Counted from the first letter of the stretch, positions 47,533 to 57,078 are shown. The stretch: 64,000 nt of DNA from Psychrobacter coccoides (GCF_017498085.1 NZ_JAGBKM010000010.1:1-64000); one strand, 5' to 3'. Notes: a model not told the origin generated them from the sequence alone. Program-made: numbers and translations.

Positions 47533-48915
47533 ATGAAAAAGTGGCCACTGATTATCATCATAGCAGCCGCTATCGGACTGGCAATCGCTTTTGTGATTGG
47601 GTTACTGTTGCCTAATATGCGCACCACGACCAGCGATATTGAGGTCAACATCACTGACCCTGCCTTAATCAAAAAAGGTGAGTATGTTGCACGCACTTCC
47701 GACTGCGTGGCTTGTCATACCACTCTTGGTGGTGAGACTTATGCCGGCGGCCTGCCCATGCTGACGCCGCTAGGTGCGATCTACTCAACCAACATCACCC
47801 CAGACAAAGAAACCGGTATCGGTAACTATAGCTTCGATGATTTCAAAAATGCCGTCAAACACGGTGTCGCCCCTGGCAATAGAGCGCTATACCCCGCTAT
47901 GCCATATCCATCCTACCAAATCATGCCAGATGAAGACATGGCAGCCATGTATGCTTACTTTATGTCTGATGTCCAGCCTGTCAATCAGGCCAACATACAA
48001 AGCGAGCTGCCTCCGATTGCCAATTGGCGTTGGCCACTGGCCTACTGGCAGGCGTTATTTGCCCCTGAGCGTGAGTTCGTCCCAGAAACAGATGATGCAG
48101 TACTCGCCCGTGGTCAATATCTGATTGAAGGTCCCGGACACTGCGGTTCTTGTCACACCGAACGTGGCGTCGGTTATCAAGAAATCGCTTTGACCAATGC
48201 AGACTCTGAAGAGTATCTCAGCGGAGCTGTCATCGACGGTTGGCGTGCCAAGAGCTTACGCGGTGAACATCGTGGTTTAGGAACTTGGCAGGTCGATGAA
48301 TTGGTTGACTTCTTTAAGACTGGACGTACCGACAAGGTGGCTGCTTTTGGGGCGATGGCGGAAGTGGTTGAGCACAGCACACAGTATATGACTGACGATG
48401 ATCTCTATGCAATGTCAGCATATCTAAAAACCCTTAGTCCTGCCCCCAATAAAGAAGTGACATTGCCGGCAAAACAAGACGTGACCACACAAAAGCTGCT
48501 CGATGGCGATTATGACAGTCGCGGCGCCATCTTGTATGCCGAATACTGTCAGGTCTGTCACCGTCCTGATGGTAAAGGCGTACCACGGATTTTCCCAGCG
48601 TTAGAAGACAACAGTGCAGTTTATGCAAAAAACGCAGACTCAGTGCTACAAATCACCCTGAGCGGTGGCCGTATGCCAAAAACCCCGCACGACCGTATGG
48701 CATTTACCATGCCTGAGTTCAGCCATTTGAGTGACTCTGATATCGCTGAAGTCGTGAACTACGTCCGTAATAGCTGGACCAACCAAGCACCTATGATAGA
48801 CACCACTGATGTGGTCAAAATGCGTGCATTCTTAGATGCAAAACCTACGGCGGCTACTGATTTGCCTATGGATCTGACAGTGCCTGTAGAGACACAAGGA
48901 GCGAGTAATGAATAA
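47533..48915 (+). CDS. Triheme cytochrome c (alcohol-dehydrogenase cytochrome-subunit type)
   Basis: Membrane-anchored c-type cytochrome of 460 aa. It has one N-terminal hydrophobic helix (about 6-26) and three heme motifs: CVACH (58-62), CGSCH (204-208) and CQVCH (339-343). Each sits in its own cytochrome c domain. The arrangement is that of the cytochrome subunits of alcohol/gluconate dehydrogenases, but no dehydrogenase subunit lies nearby. The ATG at 47533 has GGAGG upstream; an earlier ATG at 47518 contains that site in its own codons and is less likely. The next gene, tsdA, overlaps it by eight bases. It is therefore the probable electron acceptor of TsdA, replacing the usual TsdB. Confidence 0.85.
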   Translation: MKKWPLIIIIAAAIGLAIAFVIGLLLPNMRTTTSDIEVNITDPALIKKGEYVARTSDCVACHTTLGGETYAGGLPMLTPLGAIYSTNITPDKETGIGNYSFDDFKNAVKHGVAPGNRALYPAMPYPSYQIMPDEDMAAMYAYFMSDVQPVNQANIQSELPPIANWRWPLAYWQALFAPEREFVPETDDAVLARGQYLIEGPGHCGSCHTERGVGYQEIALTNADSEEYLSGAVIDGWRAKSLRGEHRGLGTWQVDELVDFFKTGRTDKVAAFGAMAEVVEHSTQYMTDDDLYAMSAYLKTLSPAPNKEVTLPAKQDVTTQKLLDGDYDSRGAILYAEYCQVCHRPDGKGVPRIFPALEDNSAVYAKNADSVLQITLSGGRMPKTPHDRMAFTMPEFSHLSDSDIAEVVNYVRNSWTNQAPMIDTTDVVKMRAFLDAKPTAATDLPMDLTVPVETQGASNE

Positions 48916-49840
48916 CCTTACTAATCTCACTCATACCTTAAAAAAACCAGCATTAGCGTTAGGCATAGCAGCACTTTTAACCTCTGGTTTGACAGCTTGT
49001 AGCAACCCTGAACCCGCTGAGCGTGCTGCGCCTGAGTTTGTGGTGACCACAGCAGATGATGCCAACGAAGACATTGGCAAATATGTACTGCCACAAGATA
49101 CCCAAATACTAGATGAGCCCAACGCTGACGAGATCTTCTATGGTAAGCGTTTATTGAATGAAACCAAACGTCTACTACCAGAGCACGTTGGGGCCGAGAT
49201 GAACTGCAATAGCTGTCACATCTCACAAGGTAAAATCCCGCTTGGCGACCCCTACATCAACAGCTTCAATACCTACCCTCGTGTCATGCCACGCTCAGGT
49301 ACAGAAGTGGATTTAGAGGCCCGTATCAATGGTTGTTTTCAGCGCTCTATGAACGGTGTACCGCTTGATCGTGAAGGGCCAGAGATGAAAGCGATGATGG
49401 CTTATATGGAGTGGCTCAGCCAAAAAATCCCTGAAAGCCAACGTGTCGATATTCAAAATGCGGGTGATGTCGATAAAACACTGGTGGCCGATACCGCACG
49501 TGGTGAGCAAATATACTATGCTCAGTGTGCCAGCTGCCATGGTGATAATGGTGAAGGCAAAAGAGACAATCTAGGTGATATTGTCTTCCCACCGCTTTGG
49601 GGTGATGAGTCCTTTAACATCGGTGCAGGTATGGCACGTACTTACAAAGCAGCTGCTTTTGTAAAATACAACATGCCAATGAGTGTTCAAACCAAAGGCC
49701 TGTGGGGACATGGCGGCGTTTTATCTGACCAAGATGCTGTCGATGTCGCTGAGTTTTTTGCACACAAGCCTCGCCCTGACTTTGCTGGAAAGGTAAATGA
49801 CTGGCCAAGTGGTAAAAAACCCAAAGATGCTCGCTACTGA
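48908..49840 (+). CDS. tsdA: Thiosulfate dehydrogenase (tetrathionate-forming), diheme cytochrome c
   Basis: Oxidises two thiosulfate to tetrathionate. It is 310 aa with a signal peptide whose LTAC (Cys31) makes a likely lipoprotein. Heme 1 is CNSCH (100-104). The segment ARINGCFQRSMNG contains Cys143, which matches the unusual axial cysteine ligand that marks TsdA. Heme 2 is CASCH (207-211), with likely Met ligand(s) in KYNMPMS. TsdA activity has been reported from Psychrobacter in the literature on this enzyme family. It overlaps the triheme cytochrome gene by eight bases, with AAGGAG upstream, and a strong terminator follows. Confidence 0.9.
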   Translation: MNNLTNLTHTLKKPALALGIAALLTSGLTACSNPEPAERAAPEFVVTTADDANEDIGKYVLPQDTQILDEPNADEIFYGKRLLNETKRLLPEHVGAEMNCNSCHISQGKIPLGDPYINSFNTYPRVMPRSGTEVDLEARINGCFQRSMNGVPLDREGPEMKAMMAYMEWLSQKIPESQRVDIQNAGDVDKTLVADTARGEQIYYAQCASCHGDNGEGKRDNLGDIVFPPLWGDESFNIGAGMARTYKAAAFVKYNMPMSVQTKGLWGHGGVLSDQDAVDVAEFFAHKPRPDFAGKVNDWPSGKKPKDARY

Positions 49841-49863
49841 TACTTTAAATCACTTATCAATCA

Positions 49864-49898
49864 GCCCTCAAGACATTTGATCGTCTTGAGGGTTTTTG
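49864..49898 (+). terminator. Terminator of the cytochrome/tsdA operon
   Basis: CCCTCAAGAC pairs with GTCTTGAGGG around an eight-base loop, followed by TTTTTG. Confidence 0.92.
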
Positions 49899-49995
49899 TT
49901 ATCTATGGTTAATTGTCTACCAACTTTGCGCCGACCACTATATAGTTGCTATATTAAGCTTATCTATCATCATGAATTACACTGTGAGGTTCATC

Positions 49996-52368
49996 ATGCG
50001 CAAAATTCCTGTCTACTCCCACCCTGCCGCTGGTTGGCCTGCGCTGATATCTTCTACTCGCAAACTAATGGATTACAAGGCTTTTTTGCGTGGCAGTGTC
50101 AGCGTCCTCAAAAGCAATCAGCCGAAAGGAGGCTTTGACTGTCCCGGCTGCGCTTGGCCAGATCATAAGTCACATAAAAGCATTGATGTCTGCGAAAACG
50201 GCATTAAGGTCATCGCCAGTGAGACCATGACCACCAAAGCTGATGCGCAGTTTTTTGCGCGGCATACGGTGAGTGAACTGCAAGGCTGGTCGGGCTACGA
50301 GCTTGAACACAGCGGCCGTTTGTCAGAGCCTCTCGCTTATGATGCGACGCAAGATCGTTATGTACCTATCTCTTGGGAGGCTGCCTATCGGCGTATTGCA
50401 GAGCAACTACAGCAGCTTGATACGCCCGATGAAGCGCTGTTTTATACCTCAGGCCGTGTCACCAACGAACCAGCTTTTATGTATCAGCTGTTTGTACGCT
50501 GCTTTGGTACCAACAACCTACCTGATTGCTCAAACATGTGTCACGAGCCCACCTCTGTCGTACTTGGTAGACAGCTTGGCGTTGGCAAGGCAACGGTCAT
50601 GTTAGAAGACTTTGAGCAAGCCAAATTGATATTGATGTTTGGTCAAAACCCGGCGACCAACCACCCACGGATGCTAGAGATGCTGGCTCATGCTCAAAGC
50701 CAAGGCTGCCGAATCATTTCGATTAATCCTATGCGTGAACAGGGTCTCACTGCTTTTAGAAACCCGCAAAAGCCTACCCATATGGCAGCAGGACAAAGCG
50801 ACAATGTGGTCAATGAAGTCATTCAAATCCAAATCGGTGGTGATACCGCTTTGTTGACAGGGCTTGCCAAATGGCTCATTGAAAATGATAAAATTGATAA
50901 CGACTTTATTGCCACTCATACCTCAGGTTTTGAGCCTTTAAAGCAGTGGCTGATAGAACAATCATGGACAGATATCGAGCAAGGTTCTGGTATTGCTCAG
51001 GCTGATATCGTCGAGATTGCAAAGCTGGTGGCTGAGAGCCCAGCGACGATTTGCACCTGGGGTATGGGCATCACTCAGCACGTACAAGGCGATGATAATG
51101 TGGCGATGATTACCAACTTGCTGCTACTAATGGGGATGATTGGTATCGACGGTGCAGGTGCCTCTCCAGTCCGTGGTCACTCCAACGTACAAGGCGATCG
51201 CACCATGGGCATTCATGAACGCCCTGCTCAAAGCTTACTTGATAATTTAGAGCGTGTTTTTGAGCGTCCCATGCCACAAGAGGATGGGTTTGATGTCGTC
51301 TCTGGCGCCAAAGCCTTGATCGCAGGCAAGCTCAAAGTCTTTATGGCTATGGGTGGTAATTATGCCGTTGCTGCCCCTGATACTAGCGCCATTCAACAAG
51401 CCTTAACCACCACCCAGCTTAATATCTTTGTAGGCACTAAGCTCAATGAAACCATGCTGTATCCAGGTGCAAACAATCTGATCTTGCCTTGCCTAGGCCG
51501 CACTGAACGCACCGTGACGGCCAAAGGCGAGCAGTTTGCGACTATCGAAGATTCTATGTGTCAGATAGTGCCTACTCAGGGCAGTCTTAAGCCTGTTAGC
51601 GATAGGTTAAAGTCCGAAGCGCAGATTGTGGCAGACATTGCCACTCATGTACTTGCCGCTGAATCATCAATCCCGTGGCAAGCCATGAGCGAGGATTTTG
51701 ATGTTATTCGTGATTACATCGCCCAAGCGATCGATGGGTTTGAAGACTTCAACGAGCGTATACGTGCTACTGAGCGTGGCTTTCATTTATATCATCCAGC
51801 GCGCCATCGAGTGTGGAATACTGACAGTGGTAAAGCCCAGTTTGAAGTGCCGCAATACCCAATCACCTATGTCGCCGCACAAATGGCAAATATGACTTTG
51901 AACACTAGAGATGGCACAAAACAAAACGACCAAATTAAAAGCGATCCAAACCCGCATCAAAAAGTTTGGCAATTAACCAGCGTCCGTAGTCATGATCAAT
52001 TTAATACCATGATCTTTGGCTATCAAGATCGCTATCGTCAAACAGACCGCCGTGATGTGCTGTTTATGCATCCAGATGAGATGAGCCGCTTAGGGTGGCA
52101 AAAAGGCGATAGCGTTATGGTATCGCGTCAAGCCAGCACTAATAGCGCAAACGATACAGACAGCACAGAGCAACCACGTACCTTAGGCCCATTGATTCTG
52201 ACTGAGATGGATATCGCCTCTAATGCCGTTGCTGCATACTACCCTGAATGCAATGATTTATTTGACCTAGATACTCATGCACCAGATTCCCATATACCCG
52301 CATATAAATCGACAACCGTCGTCTTAGAGCGTGTTGATGCAAATACAGGCATGGCTGACCCTGCCTAG
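49996..52368 (+). CDS. YdeP/FdhF-like molybdopterin oxidoreductase
   Basis: Molybdenum-cofactor enzyme of about 790 aa in the formate-dehydrogenase-alpha-like (YdeP) family. The N-terminus matches E. coli YdeP in pattern: AAGWPAL, then GGFDCPGCAWPDH (cysteines in CPGC). The cofactor region contains TSGRVTNEPAFMYQLFVR, SNMCHEP, FGQNPATNHPRM and RGHSNVQGDRTMG. The C-terminal molydopterin dinucleotide-binding domain starts near residue 640 (QLTSVRSHDQFNTMI). The frame begins at 49972, but the ATG at 49996 (MRKIPVYSH) has an AGG six bases upstream and agrees with YdeP. No twin-arginine signal, so it is cytoplasmic. YdeP has been linked to acid resistance; its substrate is unproven. fdhD follows. 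Confidence 0.88.
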   Translation: MRKIPVYSHPAAGWPALISSTRKLMDYKAFLRGSVSVLKSNQPKGGFDCPGCAWPDHKSHKSIDVCENGIKVIASETMTTKADAQFFARHTVSELQGWSGYELEHSGRLSEPLAYDATQDRYVPISWEAAYRRIAEQLQQLDTPDEALFYTSGRVTNEPAFMYQLFVRCFGTNNLPDCSNMCHEPTSVVLGRQLGVGKATVMLEDFEQAKLILMFGQNPATNHPRMLEMLAHAQSQGCRIISINPMREQGLTAFRNPQKPTHMAAGQSDNVVNEVIQIQIGGDTALLTGLAKWLIENDKIDNDFIATHTSGFEPLKQWLIEQSWTDIEQGSGIAQADIVEIAKLVAESPATICTWGMGITQHVQGDDNVAMITNLLLLMGMIGIDGAGASPVRGHSNVQGDRTMGIHERPAQSLLDNLERVFERPMPQEDGFDVVSGAKALIAGKLKVFMAMGGNYAVAAPDTSAIQQALTTTQLNIFVGTKLNETMLYPGANNLILPCLGRTERTVTAKGEQFATIEDSMCQIVPTQGSLKPVSDRLKSEAQIVADIATHVLAAESSIPWQAMSEDFDVIRDYIAQAIDGFEDFNERIRATERGFHLYHPARHRVWNTDSGKAQFEVPQYPITYVAAQMANMTLNTRDGTKQNDQIKSDPNPHQKVWQLTSVRSHDQFNTMIFGYQDRYRQTDRRDVLFMHPDEMSRLGWQKGDSVMVSRQASTNSANDTDSTEQPRTLGPLILTEMDIASNAVAAYYPECNDLFDLDTHAPDSHIPAYKSTTVVLERVDANTGMADPA

Positions 52369-52399
52369 TAACCGTCAATTAATCAATAAAAGGGCAATG

Positions 52400-53482
52400 A
52401 TGATAGCTGAAAATAATGTGGAATATGACCCAGCATATAGTGATCGATTGTTGGTAGATAGCGTAGCAAATAACGCATCAGCTCAGACGTCACCACAGAC
52501 GATAGAGTCTGCTGTGGCCCCGCTTGCACGTTACCACTTGGCGCATCAGCACTATTATCCATTAGACAGTGAGAGTAGTCATGACATGGTGTCAGCCGAT
52601 ACTCGCAGGGTTAATATCGAATATCAGCACCCCAGCCTAGCCGTAGAGGCAGCAGTCGCTATCGTTATCAATGGTATTCACTACGCCGTATTAATGGCCA
52701 GTCCTCATCAGTTAGAGTATTTGGCGGTTGGTTTTCTGTTTAGTGAAGGCTTAATCCAGCACAGTTACGAGCTGCTTGACTGGGACGTCATTCCGCTCAA
52801 TGACATTACAGATTATCAGCAGCTTTTTCATGACCCCTCTACCCAAAGCTTAATAGATGACAACTCGCCAGATAAAAATATCGAATCATCAGCGCTGGCA
52901 CAGGACTTAACGCAACTGCAAGACTATGATATCTATCTGGTCAACCTTACCATCAGCCAACGCTGCCATCAGCGTATTCAAGCGCAAAGACGTCAGCTTG
53001 CAGGGCGTACTGGATGCGGTATGTGTGGCATCACTGGACTGACACAAGCATTGCCTGATCTAAGTGCTTATCATCGTCACGACATACAGCAAGTAGACAC
53101 GAGCCGTCCTAGTCTTGATTATCTATTAAACATACGGCAACAAGTGGACGTCATGCAGCACACACACCAACTAACTGGTGCGGTACATGCTGCAGCCACT
53201 TTGCATAAGCAACAGCTGTATCTATTTGAAGACGTAGGACGTCACAATGCATTAGATAAGCTGATCGGCTGGCAGCTGCGCCATAACATAAAGATAAGCT
53301 GTGTGGTTATGACTTCACGCCTATCCATCGAGCTGGTACAAAAATCCATTCGTGGGCGCATCCCTTGGTTAGTTGGAATGTCCGCGCCTACCAGTACCGC
53401 GGTGCGTGTGGCTGAAAGATATAGCTTGGGCTTGGCTGGGTTTTTACGTGATGACAGAGTGACTTACTACACAGGTCATTAG
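52400..53482 (+). CDS. fdhD: Formate dehydrogenase accessory sulfurtransferase FdhD
   Basis: Transfers sulfur from IscS to the molybdenum cofactor before insertion into formate dehydrogenases. The key cysteines are in RTGCGMCGITGL (near residue 210). EDVGRHNALDKLIGW and SRLSIELVQKSIRGRIP are diagnostic. Length about 360 aa, longer than E. coli FdhD, with an unconserved N-terminal extension of about 60 residues. Two ATGs in a row (52397, 52400); AAAAGGG fits the second better. It follows the YdeP-like gene by 31 bp, which supports that enzyme as its client. Confidence 0.92.
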   Translation: MIAENNVEYDPAYSDRLLVDSVANNASAQTSPQTIESAVAPLARYHLAHQHYYPLDSESSHDMVSADTRRVNIEYQHPSLAVEAAVAIVINGIHYAVLMASPHQLEYLAVGFLFSEGLIQHSYELLDWDVIPLNDITDYQQLFHDPSTQSLIDDNSPDKNIESSALAQDLTQLQDYDIYLVNLTISQRCHQRIQAQRRQLAGRTGCGMCGITGLTQALPDLSAYHRHDIQQVDTSRPSLDYLLNIRQQVDVMQHTHQLTGAVHAAATLHKQQLYLFEDVGRHNALDKLIGWQLRHNIKISCVVMTSRLSIELVQKSIRGRIPWLVGMSAPTSTAVRVAERYSLGLAGFLRDDRVTYYTGH

Positions 53483-53499
53483 ACCATAGATGTCATAAT

Positions 53500-53549
53500 A
53501 AAAAGATCGAGACAGTCATCGAAACAACCAATGTCTCGATCTTTTTTTA
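53500..53549. terminator. Bidirectional terminator between fdhD and the BamE-like gene
   Basis: The 15-base arms AAAAAGATCGAGACA and TGTCTCGATCTTTTT are exact complements with a 17-base loop. T tracts lie on both strands. Confidence 0.9.
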
Positions 53550-53597
53550 TAGATTCAAACCATGACGCTTAGCTAAAAATTATTGCCAAACCCGTGC

Positions 53598-54047
53598 TCA
53601 ATTGTTGGCATACTGACCACATGATACTGGCTGCCAATAAAACTCGGTAGCTTGGAAGCTATCACCACGGAGCTTCCCTTCATAACCGTTATCGAAGATG
53701 ATTTTATAAAGACAGGTTTCTATATTGTCATTGCTATCATAGAACTTGAGGATATAGTCCCATTCACGAGCATTAAACCCTTCTTGAAAATGCGGCGCGC
53801 CAATGACTTGATAAATCTCTTCCTTGGTGAACCCAGCTTTAATCTTGGCAATATCATTCTGCTCAACGATTTTTCCCTCTTTTTGCCATGCTGAATGCTG
53901 CTCAGGAAACACCACATCCTCGGGATTGACAGAGCCCTGTTGAGCACCAGGACTTAAGTGCCAAGTACAACCCGTTGCAGCGAATAACAGCGCGGTAGCC
54001 AGCAATCCATGTCGATATAAACTATGTTGATATATAGATACGTTCAT
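53598..54047 (-). CDS. BamE/SmpA/OmlA-like lipoprotein, possible adhesin partner
   Basis: Lipoprotein of 149 aa with lipobox ATGC (Cys27). The SmpA/OmlA (BamE) fold segment spans about 60-145: NDIAKIKAGFTKEEIYQVIGAPHF, then WDYILKFYD and FDNGYEGKL. A cysteine pair near residues 113 and 143 could form a disulfide. It lies 97 bp after the trimeric adhesin gene on the same strand, with no clear terminator between. In Acinetobacter the adhesin AtaA is paired with TpgA, which has this domain plus an OmpA-like peptidoglycan-binding domain. The OmpA part is absent here. The housekeeping BamE of the BAM complex is the alternative identity. Confidence 0.8.
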   Translation of the reverse strand: MNVSIYQHSLYRHGLLATALLFAATGCTWHLSPGAQQGSVNPEDVVFPEQHSAWQKEGKIVEQNDIAKIKAGFTKEEIYQVIGAPHFQEGFNAREWDYILKFYDSNDNIETCLYKIIFDNGYEGKLRGDSFQATEFYWQPVSCGQYANN

Positions 54048-54143
54048 TTTTTATTCCTTAGTATGTCATCAGTAGTATGTTTTGAGTGATCCGACAGCAC
54101 CTGCTGTTTGAGCACAGATGCTGCAGTAAAATGCTTAATTGAA

Positions 54144-56765
54144 TTAAAAGTGGAAACCTGCGCCGATAGCGCCACCAGCATTACCTTGAGTATCTGCTGT
54201 TCCATTTATCTTCATCACCCAGCGGCCATTGTCTGAGACTCTCGAAACACCGATAGCAACGGCACTCTCACCATTGTATGAGGCAATACCGCCACCTATC
54301 ATAGACTTGCCTGCAATATTCGCTTGTGGCAGTGAAGACATTGCCATTGCTGCTGAAATACCCGCATTCGCATCGTCTTCCACATCGTCAATTCGATATC
54401 CTAGCGAGTTGACTCTATCATTAAGTTTTGAGTCCATATTAGCGATCTCGCTATTAATCAACCTATCAATCGTATCGAACTGGTTGTTGAGCTGGCCTCT
54501 ATTCACAGCATCATTATCATTGACCCCGTCAGCGACCCCAGTAATTACTTTGCCACCTGCATTGATACCATCAGTTGTCATACTAGGGCCACCTGCGATA
54601 GTGACACCATTATTGTTAATCGTCGTATTACCAGCGACAACGCTATTAGTTGTCACGCTATCGATATTGATGTTGCCATTTAGGTCAAACCTAATACTGC
54701 TACCTGCTGCCGTAGTTGTGATGTTATTACCGCCTACAAAACCAAGTACGCTATCATCACCTATAGGCTTATTGATAACATCACCACTATCTGCACCAAA
54801 ATTGAGACCAGCATCAAGCTTGTCAGTATTGTTTTGGATGTTGGTAGTATTGGTTTCAATCTTTTGATTGATCACAATACTACCTTCTTCAATAGAAGTA
54901 ACGACGTCATGTAACTGTCCACCATTTACCGCATCCTTACTATCTGCTGCGACAGTACCATCTGCAACATTGGTAATTTTATTACCTGCTACATCAACTT
55001 TGGTTTTAGTAAACGTTGGGCCTCCAGCAATGGTGAGACCATTATTATCAAGAAGGCTGTCACCTGTTTTCACACTGTCTATGACGAGATTTTTATTCAG
55101 CTCAAAAGAGATATCATGACTATTTGCCTCCTTAGAGACGGCGATATTGGCATCCTTACTACTGAAGTCAACTGTATCAGTGGGTTTCACGGTACTAACA
55201 TTGCCGCCTTGAGCGCTGATATCCCAGCCCTTGTTGGCGGTGTCTGCACTGTTTTTGACTTCGTTGAGTTGCTTAACATTTACAGCATCCATATCATCTT
55301 CGCCAGCTGCGACATTGATGATTTTATTACCACCGTTATTTAGGCCACTACTACTGAGTATGACCGTATTATCTGCACCGCCCTGACTGATGAATGTAAA
55401 GCCGTCTTGATTCATTAAAGTGTTGCCTATGGTAAAGCGACCCTCTGCACCAAGATCTATATTTTCGGCCAACTTAACGTTGAGATTGCCATCTTCATCA
55501 GCGACCACGCCGATATTATTATCAGTCAGTTCAGTGGCACCGCCTTTGATAGACAGCGTGTCACCAAGCTGACGCTTAACGCTGACAGTGGTATCATCAC
55601 CTGTAAAACTCAAGCCTTTATCTATCGTGGTGTTAATTGCAAATAACTGACTGCCATTGATTGCATCAGTACTATTCGCATCCACTCTTCCTCCTGCAAC
55701 ATTCTTAATCTGGCGTTCAGAACCTACTGAGCCAACTGATACTTGTGCGCCCGCTCTTAGATTATTACTGCTATCCAAGACGTTACCCGCAATATTATAA
55801 GTTTCGCTACCAATCGTCATAGTTGTTTCAGAAGTAGCGCCTGATGCCGTCGTAGACCCCTGACCAAGAGCGACTGCGCCCTCAAGAGTGGCCCGTGCGC
55901 CACTGCCAAATGCAATAGAATCTTTGGCAGATGCTTTGGTTTGCTCCAAAGTTTGGTATTTTGCGCCTGGTTGACCATAACTATCAGCGGCTTTGTCAAT
56001 ATCTGATGCACCGATAGCAATAGCTCGATAGCCTGTCGCTTGTGTAGAATGACCTATGGCTAAAGAGCCTTTACCGGTTGCGGCAGCGACGTTACCTATT
56101 GCTTGGGAGTAATCGCCAGTTGCAACAGACTGTCGACCTATAGATATTGCTGTATTGCCCTGAGAAAGAGCACCCACGCCTATAGCCACCCCAGCGATCT
56201 CAGTAGTCGTTGCATATTCACCCAATGCAACACCCAGTGCACGCTCTGTTTTTGAGCCTGTACCAATAGCGACAGACCCAGCATCTTTCCCACGTGGAGC
56301 ATAAGCCTTTCTATCTGCTTCATCGACGAGCGCTGCATTAGTAGTGTTATCTGTGTAATACGGGTTACCACGATCAGCAATCTTCAATCCACCATGAGCT
56401 GTAGATGATGAGCAACCAATGGCAATGTTTTCAGCATTGCTACCTGAGTCTGCTTGAGTGGCATCAGCACAATTGGAGGTAGAAGCCGCTGTACCGAGGC
56501 CTATGCCATTATCAACTCCAACAGCAGCATTAGTTTGAGCAGACATGCCAAGTGTGAGACCAATTAAGCTTACCGTAACTAAACTCGAATACAGTACGTT
56601 ATAGCGTAAGTTATCTTTGTTTTCTATCATATTGTTATCAGAAGTACTTTTAGAGACAGAGCTTGTGCTAGAGTTAACTGTCTTACCACGAGCCCTCGCA
56701 TATTCAGCAACAGCGGTAAAACAATTAAGCGCCTCGTTCCATATGACTTTATAACTACGATTCAT
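54144..56765 (-). CDS. Trimeric autotransporter adhesin (YadA-like)
   Basis: Surface adhesin of 873 aa, type Vc secretion. It begins with an extended signal peptide (MNRSYKVIWNEALNCFTAVAEYARARGK pattern, residues 1-28) and a hydrophobic core near 70-88. The YadA-like head repeats (AIGxxA patterns such as GSVAIGTGSKTERALG, GVAIGVGALSQGNTA) run at about 155-315. Several neck/stalk units follow: NSTDAINGSQLFAIN, DDMDAVNVKQLNEV, DSKDAVNGGQLHDV and NDNDAVNRGQLNNQF. The C-terminal anchor barrel (about 800-873) ends in AGFHF with terminal Phe. The ATG at 56765 has GGGAG seven bases upstream; an earlier in-frame start at 56804 is disregarded because the extended signal starts at MNRSY. Confidence 0.93.
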   Translation of the reverse strand: MNRSYKVIWNEALNCFTAVAEYARARGKTVNSSTSSVSKSTSDNNMIENKDNLRYNVLYSSLVTVSLIGLTLGMSAQTNAAVGVDNGIGLGTAASTSNCADATQADSGSNAENIAIGCSSSTAHGGLKIADRGNPYYTDNTTNAALVDEADRKAYAPRGKDAGSVAIGTGSKTERALGVALGEYATTTEIAGVAIGVGALSQGNTAISIGRQSVATGDYSQAIGNVAAATGKGSLAIGHSTQATGYRAIAIGASDIDKAADSYGQPGAKYQTLEQTKASAKDSIAFGSGARATLEGAVALGQGSTTASGATSETTMTIGSETYNIAGNVLDSSNNLRAGAQVSVGSVGSERQIKNVAGGRVDANSTDAINGSQLFAINTTIDKGLSFTGDDTTVSVKRQLGDTLSIKGGATELTDNNIGVVADEDGNLNVKLAENIDLGAEGRFTIGNTLMNQDGFTFISQGGADNTVILSSSGLNNGGNKIINVAAGEDDMDAVNVKQLNEVKNSADTANKGWDISAQGGNVSTVKPTDTVDFSSKDANIAVSKEANSHDISFELNKNLVIDSVKTGDSLLDNNGLTIAGGPTFTKTKVDVAGNKITNVADGTVAADSKDAVNGGQLHDVVTSIEEGSIVINQKIETNTTNIQNNTDKLDAGLNFGADSGDVINKPIGDDSVLGFVGGNNITTTAAGSSIRFDLNGNINIDSVTTNSVVAGNTTINNNGVTIAGGPSMTTDGINAGGKVITGVADGVNDNDAVNRGQLNNQFDTIDRLINSEIANMDSKLNDRVNSLGYRIDDVEDDANAGISAAMAMSSLPQANIAGKSMIGGGIASYNGESAVAIGVSRVSDNGRWVMKINGTADTQGNAGGAIGAGFHF

Positions 56766-57041
56766 AATATATACTCCCGTACAAATCATCGACTTATCGA
56801 ACAAAATTTATTAATAGAAGGGAGCAATATTAAAAATGAAATGCTCTATATGTTATAAAGTAACCACTTTTAGCTTCAATATAATTTTTGATAATAGTTC
56901 CAAAGGTATCGGAGATATCATATCACATCATATTCATACAACTCCCTATATATATTCATATTACAGGATATATAATAACGAACAATACCATTGGGCCGCT
57001 ATTAACAACCACCCATCATAATTTCACAGACTATTGTTGAT
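56766..57041 (-). promoter_or_regulatory. AT-rich upstream region of the adhesin gene
   Basis: About 275 bp of notably AT-rich sequence without a gene between the adhesin start and the terminator of the VWA gene. It probably holds the adhesin promoter. No consensus promoter or phase-variable tract was recognised. Confidence 0.4.
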
Positions 57042-57078
57042 AAAAAAAGCAGTCACTATCTGCATAGCGACTGCTTTT
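57042..57078 (-). terminator. Terminator of the moxR-VWA operon
   Basis: The minus-strand arms AAAAGCAGTCGC and a near-complement ending GACTGCTTTTTTT form a hairpin with a seven-T tail. Confidence 0.85.

Noticed and set aside
54229..54867. 212-codon open frame antisense to the adhesin gene
   Set aside because: A by-product of the repetitive codon pattern of the autotransporter. The translation is a low-complexity Leu/Ser/Pro sequence with no start site.
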